Below are positions 5,715 through 12,340 of a DNA stretch of 14,247 nt, one piece after another (position 1 is the stretch's first letter; every line of letters starts with the position of its first letter). The DNA is from an uncultured Flavobacteriales bacterium. Lineage in GTDB: Bacteria > Bacteroidota > Bacteroidia > Flavobacteriales > BACL11. Position numbers and translations under genes: made by a program. The notes beneath the pieces are model-generated. The model was not told the origin of the DNA and made no database searches. It saw nothing but the letters and a program-made list of their open reading frames with translations. The stretch lies in assembly GCA_913052655.1 (NCBI GenBank), contig CAJXFN010000022.1:1-14247 (forward strand). The letters are read 5' to 3'.

Positions 5715-7157
5715 ATGAAAAAAATTTTTATTCTAATTATATCAATTATATTATTTTCTTGTTCTTCAAATAAACAAGTTAATGATGAATCTCCATACGC
5801 TATTCAAATCAAGGAAGTTAGAAGTATATTTAAAGCAGAGGATGTTGTAAAGAGATTAGATAAATTTGATATTAATTCATATATAATCGCGGAAGAAGGA
5901 GATGACGGCACATGGTATCGTATAATAAGTGGATCCGAAAAGTCACTTGATGAAATACAAAAACATAAGGACTGGTTAGATGAAAAAGCTGATTTTAAAG
6001 AGCTTAAGATTATTAATTATCAAAATATCAAAAGTAATCTTGTTGAAGATTACAGAGAATCTAAGAAGGAACAAGAAAGAATCAAAACTCTTAAACCTGA
6101 TATCCCTGAAAAAATATATGAAGTAATTAGCAAATTTCCTGATGACGATAATTTTATAGTTAAGAACTTCTTTATAGTTAATTGTCCTGATTCGATAAAA
6201 GATATTAGGAAATTTAGAGAAGGGTATAACGTTGATCATGATTTACCTAGGGGTATATCTATGAAGTCTTTAATGAAGAGATCAGAGTGTATAGCCGAGG
6301 TAATATATGAAGATAATTTATTTGAAGATAGGGTTACAATTGATATTGTAAAATTAAAAAAGGATCATGGTATAAATATCGATAATATTGAGTACGCAAG
6401 TTTTCTTGAAACAGAAAAAAATAAAAAACCTCTTCAAATAGCTAATTATTTTGCAGAATTAATTTTAGAGACTGGTAAATACTCTTTTGAGGACAAGGTT
6501 AAAATAAATGTCTCTTCCTATCAAAAGTTTATTGGATACAAAGTAACTATCAAACCAAGTAAAAGAAAGGATGAGTACAGAACATATTTTATCTTAGTTT
6601 CTAAAGATATGAATCATGTGATTTTTTCACAATCAACAGAAAAGACTGAAGAAGAAATAATGGATATTATTAAAAGCTTAGGAGAGGGAGAAGGATTAAA
6701 TTCATATGATGAATTCTATAATTCTTTTTACACATTACCTAGTAAAATTAAACATGATTTTATCTGTTTTACTACAGAAAAACTTTCACGTAGATATGCA
6801 AGAGAAAGAAATAACGCAAAATGGGCAAAGAAAATGGTAGGTCATTGGAATTCTACAGCGCATTTCTATTCTGAAGAACATAAAAATTATGTAGTTTCGT
6901 TTTTTGACTTATTGTATGAAAATCAAGTTGACTATATTTACAAAACACTATATATAGACGCACAGTCCTCTAGTAGTCGATCTTTCGAAATAGATGTTAA
7001 AGGAAAAACAGGAATAACTTTTAAAGGCACTTATCCCTCCGAGGTTAGTTTTCCTAGTGGAAGAAATGTAATTGTAACAGCTAATCGACAGTCTGGTAAA
7101 CTAAAGTTAGCTGATATGTTAGAGGTGTGTGAATCAATGCAATTGACATCGGAATAA
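5715..7157 (+). CDS. Lipoprotein with SPOR-like N-terminal domain, function unknown
   Basis: The 480-residue product begins with a lipoprotein signal peptide: two Lys, a hydrophobic run and lipobox LFSC with the lipidated Cys at 16. Right after it, residues 27 to about 101 have the pattern of a SPOR domain, which binds denuded peptidoglycan: YAIQIKEV (first strand), AEDVVKRLDKFDI (helix), TWYRIISGSE (WYRI at 67-70), SLDEIQKHKDWLDE (second helix) and ELKIINY (last strand). The match is by pattern and is divergent. The remaining ~370 residues are mixed charged and hydrophobic, with a central part about 150-330 and a C-terminal part from about 370 (GHWNSTAHFY.., later SSSSRSFEIDVKGKTG) that looks beta-rich; I recognise no family. 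It has its own promoter candidate and no co-directional partner. It probably faces the periplasm near the cell wall. Confidence 0.7.
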   Translation: MKKIFILIISIILFSCSSNKQVNDESPYAIQIKEVRSIFKAEDVVKRLDKFDINSYIIAEEGDDGTWYRIISGSEKSLDEIQKHKDWLDEKADFKELKIINYQNIKSNLVEDYRESKKEQERIKTLKPDIPEKIYEVISKFPDDDNFIVKNFFIVNCPDSIKDIRKFREGYNVDHDLPRGISMKSLMKRSECIAEVIYEDNLFEDRVTIDIVKLKKDHGINIDNIEYASFLETEKNKKPLQIANYFAELILETGKYSFEDKVKINVSSYQKFIGYKVTIKPSKRKDEYRTYFILVSKDMNHVIFSQSTEKTEEEIMDIIKSLGEGEGLNSYDEFYNSFYTLPSKIKHDFICFTTEKLSRRYARERNNAKWAKKMVGHWNSTAHFYSEEHKNYVVSFFDLLYENQVDYIYKTLYIDAQSSSSRSFEIDVKGKTGITFKGTYPSEVSFPSGRNVIVTANRQSGKLKLADMLEVCESMQLTSE

Positions 7158-7311
7158 TATTTAAGTCCATATTTTTTAATGAAAAATGTGAAGTTTAATA
7201 ACAAAAGTTGGTTTAATATTATAAAAGAATAAAATTTCTCACAATTACTAATATTAAATAAAAGCTTTTAAATATTGTAATAAAAGTCATATTAAATAAG
7301 GAGACTTGAAT

Positions 7312-7373
7312 ACAGTAATCCTCAAGCTAATAATTACTCTACTTTTTGCAACTATAATCAATTTACTATAAAA
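7312..7373. repeat. Diverged direct repeat, copy 1
   Basis: About 62 bases, roughly three quarters identical to the copy at 7818-7879 with two single-base gaps. Shared stretches include ACAGTAA, CTAA, AATT, TTTTTG and AATCAAT..TACTA. It ends 3 bases from the stop of the minus-strand membrane protein gene (stop at 7377-7379), so it lies immediately 3' of that gene. Confidence 0.55.
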
Positions 7374-7376
7374 TAA

Positions 7377-7742
7377 TTAAAGATAATTCCACCAATACCA
7401 AAAAATCAAAAAGTCAATTACCATTACTAGAGGTGTTGCTAAAATTAACCACCAAATATTTTTCCAACGTATTAATTTTTTAATCCAATCGACATCTCTT
7501 TTATAACCTCTAATTAAATAAAAAATTAATAGCGGTATTAGCCATGGTAAAATAAAAACACTTACAGATGGAATTTTTCCATTATCAAAATTAATTCCAA
7601 ATATTGATCTATTCCACTCTGATTCTTCAGAATCAGCTGAATTCACTATTTTGCAATCTATCATCTCTTTCATTGGAAAAGAAGCGTAATTAACATTGAA
7701 AAATGTTATTAATATAACTATAAGTATGATTTTCCTTTTCAT
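7377..7742 (-). CDS. Small exported membrane protein, function unknown
   Basis: The 121-residue protein starts with a clear signal sequence (MKRK followed by a long hydrophobic stretch, possible cleavage after NYA at about residue 20). A hydrophilic part of about 37 residues, acidic around 37-43, follows with one Cys at 30, then two membrane segments at about 59-78 and 96-118 joined by a basic loop (RGYKRDVDWIKKLIRWK). The C-terminal half is rich in Trp. I recognise no family. On the minus strand TATGTTTG lies 4 bases before the ATG, suggesting an almost leaderless mRNA. It is followed by repeat copy 1 and preceded, across 150 bases, by the TPR-YARHG gene on the same strand with repeat copy 2 in between. 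Good reading frame, plausible real gene, no functional call. Confidence 0.7.
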   Translation of the reverse strand: MKRKIILIVILITFFNVNYASFPMKEMIDCKIVNSADSEESEWNRSIFGINFDNGKIPSVSVFILPWLIPLLIFYLIRGYKRDVDWIKKLIRWKNIWWLILATPLVMVIDFLIFWYWWNYL

Positions 7743-7746
7743 CTAG

Positions 7747-7754
7747 CAAACATA
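7747..7754 (-). promoter_or_regulatory. Candidate -7 box of the small membrane protein gene
   Basis: The minus strand reads TATGTTTG (TAnnTTTG) ending 4 bases before the ATG at 7742. If used, transcription would start at or next to the start codon. No in-frame Met lies downstream before residue 24, so moving the start would remove the signal peptide. Confidence 0.4.
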
Positions 7755-7817
7755 TAAAAATTTTAATGAGAAAAATATCGAAGTACAGGATTACAACCTC
7801 TACCCTTTTACTAGATC

Positions 7818-7879
7818 ACAGTAAGCTTTCAAACTAAAAAATTGCTCCGTTTTTTGTACCACTAATCAATCTACTAAAA
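7818..7879. repeat. Diverged direct repeat, copy 2
   Basis: Second copy of the ~62-base repeat at 7312-7373, same orientation, 506 bases away. It lies 13 bases from the stop of the TPR-YARHG gene (7893), again just 3' of a minus-strand gene. It contains AAAAAA-TTGCTCCG-TTTTTT, a possible small hairpin that copy 1 does not keep. Confidence 0.55.
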
Positions 7880-7892
7880 CAAACTTAAAAAA

Positions 7893-8816
7893 TTAATTGG
7901 ATTTTTCCAATTGCTTTATAAGTTGAATATTATGTTTTTCAATATCAGATAATAAATGATTAATATTATTAAATTTAGGAATGTACCATTTTTTTGATCT
8001 GAAATACTTATCCATCTCCCCACCCGATTTAAAAATATATCCATGTCGAGCAAATATCTCATTACGAATTATTTTGTAATTAAGTTCATAGTAATCAACA
8101 TACCAAACTAATTCTTTTTTAGTAAATTTATGAGTAGATGTTTCAGTAAATCCTTTAAGTGAAAAATTTATATATTCATTTTGATTTCTCCACAATATTG
8201 TATCTATTGATACAGAATTTGCTATTTGTATACTATCATGAAAATCATATTCTCTCATCTGAGCAGTACTAAAATCGTCAGAATCTACCGGTTTTAAATC
8301 TTCTTTACAAAGATGATACTTATTAAACAATTTACATCCTTCAGGGTCTCCTAAAAGGCAAGCAATATGAAAGTTTTCGCAATAATTAAGCCCTAAGTTC
8401 ATTTTACATACGCCTATATTCATGTGTATATCAATTAATATTGAGGGGGCTCTTTCTGAAATTTTTTTAAGATCATCTATTTTTTTTAAAACAAATCTAT
8501 AATCTAGAATTGCTAATTGATAATTTCTTAATTGTAAATAGCTATAAGCTCTATTATTATAAGATACAATATTATCATCTATTTCAATTGACTTTGTATA
8601 ATCCTTAATAGCTAATTTATGTAAATTAAGTCCTTTATATGACAATCCTCTTACAATATATAAACTTGAATTATCAGGGTCCTTATTAATAGCTTTCGTA
8701 AAATAATCTATAGATAATTCATATTTTTCTGAGTTATAATAATCATATCCTTTCTGATAATTTTGCCCAAATAGAATCAAAGGAACACATAGTATTAGTA
8801 TTAATAGTTTTTTCAT
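7893..8816 (-). CDS. Exported TPR protein with C-terminal YARHG domain
   Basis: An open frame reaches an ATG at 8909, but ATG 8816 gives a proper signal peptide (MKKLLILILCVPLILFG, about 1-17), so I use it; 307 residues. Residues 19-110 hold three tetratricopeptide repeats (GYDYYNSEKYELSIDYFTKAI, RGLSYKGLNLHKLAIKDYTKSIEI, NRAYSYLQLRNYQLAILDYRFVL), a helical protein-binding scaffold. A Cys-containing part (137-170, with GDPEGCKLFNKYHLC) follows, of a kind often seen after TPRs in Bacteroidota. The C-terminus (about 243-304) matches the YARHG domain: RNEIFARHGYIF, then YFRSKKWY and a final helix. YARHG is named from that motif and is mostly found in exported bacterial proteins; its ligand is unknown to me. 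Likely periplasmic or surface-linked. Confidence 0.8.
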   Translation of the reverse strand: MKKLLILILCVPLILFGQNYQKGYDYYNSEKYELSIDYFTKAINKDPDNSSLYIVRGLSYKGLNLHKLAIKDYTKSIEIDDNIVSYNNRAYSYLQLRNYQLAILDYRFVLKKIDDLKKISERAPSILIDIHMNIGVCKMNLGLNYCENFHIACLLGDPEGCKLFNKYHLCKEDLKPVDSDDFSTAQMREYDFHDSIQIANSVSIDTILWRNQNEYINFSLKGFTETSTHKFTKKELVWYVDYYELNYKIIRNEIFARHGYIFKSGGEMDKYFRSKKWYIPKFNNINHLLSDIEKHNIQLIKQLEKSN

Positions 8817-8920
8817 ACAACAATAATACAGAAAATTTATTGGAAATATAAAGAGAAAAAAGTCGTGGTAGATATATAATAGATAGACTAGCAAACACTC
8901 TTTATTCAAAGGATCCTAAC

Positions 8921-8959
8921 AAAAAATAAACCCCTACAATCACTAGATTATAAGGGTTT
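8921..8959 (-). terminator. Terminator of tRNA-Ser
   Basis: Bases 8928-8959 form a 14-bp stem with loop TAGT, every position pairing if G-U is allowed (outer arm AAACCC/GGGTTT). On the minus strand it is followed by ATTTTTT. It lies 8 bases past the end of tRNA-Ser and separates it from the next minus-strand gene. Confidence 0.88.
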
Positions 8960-8967
8960 AACTGAAG

Positions 8968-9052
8968 CGGAGAGAGAGGGATTCGAACCCCCGGTACATT
9001 GCTGTACAATGGTTTTCAAGACCACCGCATTCGACCACTCTGCCATCTCTCC
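8968..9052 (-). tRNA. tRNA-Ser, anticodon TGA
   Basis: An 85-base class II tRNA with acceptor stem GGAGAGA/TCTCTCC, a 3-bp D stem, anticodon arm GTGGT-CTTGAAA-ACCAT with anticodon TGA (complement of 9016-9018), a long variable arm with GTAC/GTAC stem typical of Ser, T arm GGGGG-TTCGAAT-CCCTC, and discriminator G. It reads UCA and probably other UCN codons. CCA is not encoded. Confidence 0.96.
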
Positions 9053-9062
9053 AAAGAGGTCA

Positions 9063-9070
9063 CAAAAATA
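9063..9070 (-). promoter_or_regulatory. Candidate -7 box of tRNA-Ser
   Basis: The minus strand reads TATTTTTG, ending 10 bases before the first base of the tRNA. A -33 TTG at usual spacing was not seen. Confidence 0.45.
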
Positions 9071-9162
9071 GAAATATTTTCAAATATGATGTGGGTTTTA
9101 TATCTTTTTTTCATGCAATATTTCTATTTGTTTTTTGTTATTTAGCAATACAATTTTGAAGA

Positions 9163-10020
9163 TTGAAAAATACTGTTCTAAATACTACATTTTACCTAAT
9201 TTCTCTCCTCCCTATATGGATTTTGTATATTTTTTCAGATATTCTATATCTTGTTGTATATAAAATAATTAGATACAGAAGAAAAGTTGTCTATATCAAC
9301 CTATCAAAGTCTTTTCCAAACAAATCTAATGAAGAGTTAAAAGAAATTCAAAATAGATTTTACAGACACTTTTTCGATATAATAGTAGAAAGTATAAAAG
9401 CTGTTTCTGCCTCAGAATCATTTTTAAGAAACAAGGTTATCTTTAAAAATATTGAATTATTTGATAAATATTATAAGAAAAATCGATCTATCGTACTCGC
9501 GGTTTCTCATTACGGAAATTGGGAATGGGGAATATTAGGAATTTCATTAAATGCAAAACAAAAATTTATGGGAGTTTACAAAAAACTTAACAATACTTTT
9601 TTTAATAATTTCATAAATAAAACTAGAGCTAAATTTGATGCAGATTTAATAGAAATGAACCAAACATATAGGTATTTAATCGATAAAAAAGAAGAATGTA
9701 AGATTATAGGATTACTAGCTGATCAATCTCCAGTAAAAAATGAAACTAATTATTGGACTAAATTCTTAAATCAGGAAACTGCTGTATACTTAGGACCAGA
9801 AAAAATATCTAAAAAATTTAAATACCCTGTATTGTTCTGCAGCATGAATAAAGTAAAAAGAGGGTATTATGAGGTTTTTATTGAAGAACTTTGTACAAGT
9901 CCTGAAAAAACTTCAAAAGGTGAAATTACATCTATATATTTGCGTAAAATGGAAGAAAAAATAAACGAACAACCTCAATATTGGCTATGGACACACAGAA
10001 GATGGAAACACACAAAATAA
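9163..10020 (+). CDS. Lipid A biosynthesis acyltransferase (LpxL/HtrB family)
   Basis: This 285-residue protein matches the LpxL/LpxM/HtrB family, inner-membrane enzymes that add secondary acyl chains to lipid A on the cytoplasmic side. An N-terminal membrane anchor (about 9-37) is followed by RRKVVYINLSKSFPNKS, the catalytic H-X4-E motif at H116 and E121 in SHYGNWEW, ADQSP at 186-190, and the terminal WLWTHRRWK (274-282) typical of the family. An in-frame stop at 9157-9159 precedes the gene and there is no ATG nearby, so TTG at 9163 is the only start that keeps the membrane anchor. The GT2 gene begins inside its end, pointing to a joint role in outer-membrane glycolipid synthesis. Related bacteria use such enzymes for lipid A; the exact acyl chain is unknown. 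Confidence 0.9.
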   Translation: MKNTVLNTTFYLISLLPIWILYIFSDILYLVVYKIIRYRRKVVYINLSKSFPNKSNEELKEIQNRFYRHFFDIIVESIKAVSASESFLRNKVIFKNIELFDKYYKKNRSIVLAVSHYGNWEWGILGISLNAKQKFMGVYKKLNNTFFNNFINKTRAKFDADLIEMNQTYRYLIDKKEECKIIGLLADQSPVKNETNYWTKFLNQETAVYLGPEKISKKFKYPVLFCSMNKVKRGYYEVFIEELCTSPEKTSKGEITSIYLRKMEEKINEQPQYWLWTHRRWKHTK

Positions 10021-11024
10021 AAACTGCCGTAGTAATATTAAATTGGAATGGAAAATATTGGTTAGATAAATTTTTAGCTAATGTTATAGAATTCAGTCCA
10101 GAAGCGGAGGTGATAATAGCGGATAACAATTCTACTGATGATTCTATGAATTATCTACAAAAACACTATCCAAGTATTAGAATCATACAAAATGATGGTA
10201 ATTATGGATATGCTAAGGGATATAATCTAGCTTTACAAAGAATAGATGCAGAATATTTCATATTACTAAATTCTGATATTCAAGTAACAGAAGATTGGAT
10301 AAATCCTATAATAAAATTAATGGACAAAGATCAGTCAATTTCTGCATGTCAACCTAAAATACTTGATTATCACAATAAAAAAAAGTTTGAATACGCAGGA
10401 GCAAGCGGAGGTTTTATAGATAATTTAGGATATCCTTTTTGTAGAGGAAGAGTATTTAATTATTTAGAAGAAGATAATGGTCAGTACAATGACACAAGAG
10501 AAATATTTTGGGCTACTGGTGCCTGTTTATTTGTTCGAGCTTCACACTATTTTGAAGTCAATGGATTGGATGAAGATTTCTTTGCTCATCAGGAAGAAAT
10601 TGACCTTTGCTGGAGGTTTAAAAACAAAGGATATAAAGTGTTTGTTGAACCAAAATCAGAAGTGTTTCATGTAGGAGGAGGAACTTTAAATGTTGGTTCA
10701 CCTTTTAAAACTCATCTGAATTTTAGAAACAATCTTTATATGTTGTTTAAAAACCTCCCTCTATCCTCTTTATTTATCATTATTCCAATTAGATTAATTT
10801 TAGATGGTATCGCTGCTTTTACATTTATTAACAAAGAAAATGGAATTACACATGTTGTTTCTATTGCAAAAGCACATTTTTGTTTCTATTTCAAAATACC
10901 AAGTCTGATTAGAAAAAGAAAAAGTATATCTCAAAAAAATAATTTGACAGGAAAAATGAAATGGTCTTTAATAATAAAAAGTAAAATAAGAAGAATTAAA
11001 GAGTTTTCAAAATTTTTCTTTTAA
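10002..11024 (+). CDS. GT2-family glycosyltransferase
   Basis: A GT-A fold transferase of about 340 residues, similar in layout to rhamnosyltransferases of the WbbL type. It has VVILNWNGK (10-18), the nucleotide-binding IIADNNSTDDS (38-48), NDGNYGYAKGYNLAL, the metal-binding DXD-like LLNSDI (88-93), FWATGACLFVRA (169-180) and the catalytic-base region HQEEIDLCWR (196-205), then a hydrophobic stretch near 255-275 that may bind the membrane. The sugar donor is probably an NDP-sugar, not identifiable here. I chose ATG 10002 (METHKIK), which overlaps the acyltransferase by 19 bases; ATG 9987 or TTG 9981 are possible. The overlap implies translational coupling. The last 18 bases also overlap aroQ on the other strand. 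Confidence 0.88.
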   Translation: METHKIKTAVVILNWNGKYWLDKFLANVIEFSPEAEVIIADNNSTDDSMNYLQKHYPSIRIIQNDGNYGYAKGYNLALQRIDAEYFILLNSDIQVTEDWINPIIKLMDKDQSISACQPKILDYHNKKKFEYAGASGGFIDNLGYPFCRGRVFNYLEEDNGQYNDTREIFWATGACLFVRASHYFEVNGLDEDFFAHQEEIDLCWRFKNKGYKVFVEPKSEVFHVGGGTLNVGSPFKTHLNFRNNLYMLFKNLPLSSLFIIIPIRLILDGIAAFTFINKENGITHVVSIAKAHFCFYFKIPSLIRKRKSISQKNNLTGKMKWSLIIKSKIRRIKEFSKFFF

Positions 11025-11429
11025 ATTTAATAATACCGTTTTATAGGAATTCAATCCAAGTCCACAAACAATAGCTTTACAGTTTATAGAAAGTAAAGAT
11101 TTTCTTCTAAATTCTTCTCTAGAGTAAATATTTGAAATATGAATTTCATACACAGGAGTATCAATTGCTTTAATACAGTCTGATATAGCTACAGAAGTAT
11201 GTGTGTATCCTCCTGCATTTAATAAAATTGCATTATAACTAAATCCCACTTCTTGTAATTTATCAATAAGCTCCCCTTCAATGTTAGATTGAAAATATTC
11301 TAAATCCATATCAGAAAATTCTATCAATAAACTTTTATAATATTCCTCAAACGAAATATTCCCATAGATAGATTTTTCTCTTACACCTAATAAGTTTAAA
11401 TTTGGGCCGTTAATTATAATAACTTTCAT
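11007..11429 (-). CDS. aroQ: 3-dehydroquinate dehydratase, type II
   Basis: AroQ removes water from 3-dehydroquinate to form 3-dehydroshikimate, step three of the shikimate pathway, as a cytoplasmic dodecamer. All 140 residues fit the family. Active-site residues are in place: N12 in GPNLNLLG, R17 and Y22 of the mobile lid (REKSIYG), N71, H77 in NAGGYTHTS, E95 and H97 in VYEIHISN, and R104 and R108 after it. It converges on the glycosyltransferase with an 18-base overlap of coding ends and lies only 17 bases from the divergent xerD start. The aroQ-xerD pairing is, as far as I recall, common in flavobacteria. Its promoter must lie within the xerD coding sequence. Confidence 0.97.
   Translation of the reverse strand: MKVIIINGPNLNLLGVREKSIYGNISFEEYYKSLLIEFSDMDLEYFQSNIEGELIDKLQEVGFSYNAILLNAGGYTHTSVAISDCIKAIDTPVYEIHISNIYSREEFRRKSLLSINCKAIVCGLGLNSYKTVLLNLKEKF
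11397..11404 (+). promoter_or_regulatory. Possible -7 box of xerD inside aroQ
   Basis: TAAATTTG fits TAnnTTTG and lies 42 bases before the xerD ATG, inside the beginning of aroQ. Since only 17 bases separate the two starts, a promoter inside aroQ is required, but this particular match could be chance. Confidence 0.25.
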
Positions 11430-11446
11430 ATTGGCTAAACTACAAA

Positions 11447-12340
11447 ATGCGTTGGGAAAAATCCATAAAAGAATTTAAAACTTACTTAAAAATCGAAAGA
11501 TCTTTATCTAGAAATACAGTTGATTCCTACTTAAGAGATGTTAAAAAATTAGCCCGTTTTGCCAAAGAAAAAAAACTAGAAGAAATAAACATATCTAAAA
11601 ATGATATTAAAGATTTCATTGTAAAAATTAATAAAGAAGGAATATCCGCTAGATCACAAAGCAGAATTATATCAGGAATCAGAGCTTTTTATAAATATTT
11701 AATACTTGAAGATTATATCAAAGTAAATCCTACTGAACTAATAGAAAGTCCTAAAATAGGAACAAAACTTCCAGACACACTTTCTATATCAGAAATAGAT
11801 ACTTTAATTTCTGCAATTGATTTATCTCATCCTCAAGGAGAACGAAATAGAGCTATTCTTGAAGTTTTATACAGTTGTGGTCTTAGAGTATCTGAATTAA
11901 CTAATTTAAAACTATCTAATATCCGTTTCAAGGAGGGTTATGTGAAAGTTGTTGGAAAAGGAAACAAAGAACGATTTACTCCTATTGGCAACTCTGCTAT
12001 TAAATATTTAAACATATATTTAAACGAAATCAGAAACCACCAAAACATAAAAAAAGGAAGTGAAGACATTGTTTTCTTAAACAGAAGAGGAAATAAACTT
12101 ACTAGAGTAATGATTTTCACAATAATTAAAGAACTTGCAGAAAAAATAGGACTAAAAAAGAAAATAAGCCCTCATACCTTCCGACATAGTTTTGCTACTC
12201 ACCTAATTGAGGGAGGAGCTGACCTTAGAGCAATTCAAGAAATGCTTGGGCATGAGAGTATTACCACAACAGAAATTTATACTCATCTTGATAGAGAATT
12301 TTTAAGAGATGCTATAATGACATTTCATCCTAGAGCATAA
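11447..12340 (+). CDS. xerD: Tyrosine recombinase XerD
   Basis: The 297-residue protein has the SAM-like N-terminal DNA-binding domain (about 1-85) and the tyrosine recombinase catalytic domain. Catalytic residues are complete: R147 in GLRVSEL, K171 in GKGNKER, H243 and R246 in HTFRHSFATHL, H269 in LGHES, and nucleophile Y278 in EIYTHLD. These positions are one less than in E. coli XerD (R148, K172, H244, R247, H270, Y279), and the length is nearly the same, so this is the housekeeping Xer recombinase that resolves chromosome dimers at dif with FtsK, and it does not look like a mobile integrase. It diverges from aroQ and its stop directly abuts the start of the MFS gene. No dif-like site was recognised nearby. 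Confidence 0.94.
   Translation: MRWEKSIKEFKTYLKIERSLSRNTVDSYLRDVKKLARFAKEKKLEEINISKNDIKDFIVKINKEGISARSQSRIISGIRAFYKYLILEDYIKVNPTELIESPKIGTKLPDTLSISEIDTLISAIDLSHPQGERNRAILEVLYSCGLRVSELTNLKLSNIRFKEGYVKVVGKGNKERFTPIGNSAIKYLNIYLNEIRNHQNIKKGSEDIVFLNRRGNKLTRVMIFTIIKELAEKIGLKKKISPHTFRHSFATHLIEGGADLRAIQEMLGHESITTTEIYTHLDREFLRDAIMTFHPRA

Noticed and set aside
5976..6239. Minus-strand frame of 87 codons inside the lipoprotein gene
   Set aside because: It is rich in Phe and Ile as expected from antisense of Lys/Glu-rich AT-rich coding DNA and has no promoter or family features.
7312..7879. Integron gene cassettes with attC sites
   Set aside because: The repeats lack the RYYYAAC and GTTRRRY cores and a consistent two-armed fold, and no integron integrase is in the window; XerD here is the housekeeping enzyme.
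8817..8909. ATG at 8909 as start of the TPR-YARHG gene
   Set aside because: The signal peptide begins at the Met encoded at 8816; the 31 residues before it would bury the export signal.
4150..9052. Genomic island integrated at a tRNA gene
   Set aside because: I found no repeat of either tRNA 3' end acting as an attachment site and no integrase between the tRNAs; xerD lies outside and has housekeeping features.
9932..10129. Small minus-strand frame across the acyltransferase/glycosyltransferase overlap, and similar small frames at 10477-10674 and 11938-12120
   Set aside because: All lie fully inside well-supported genes in another frame and show no independent features.
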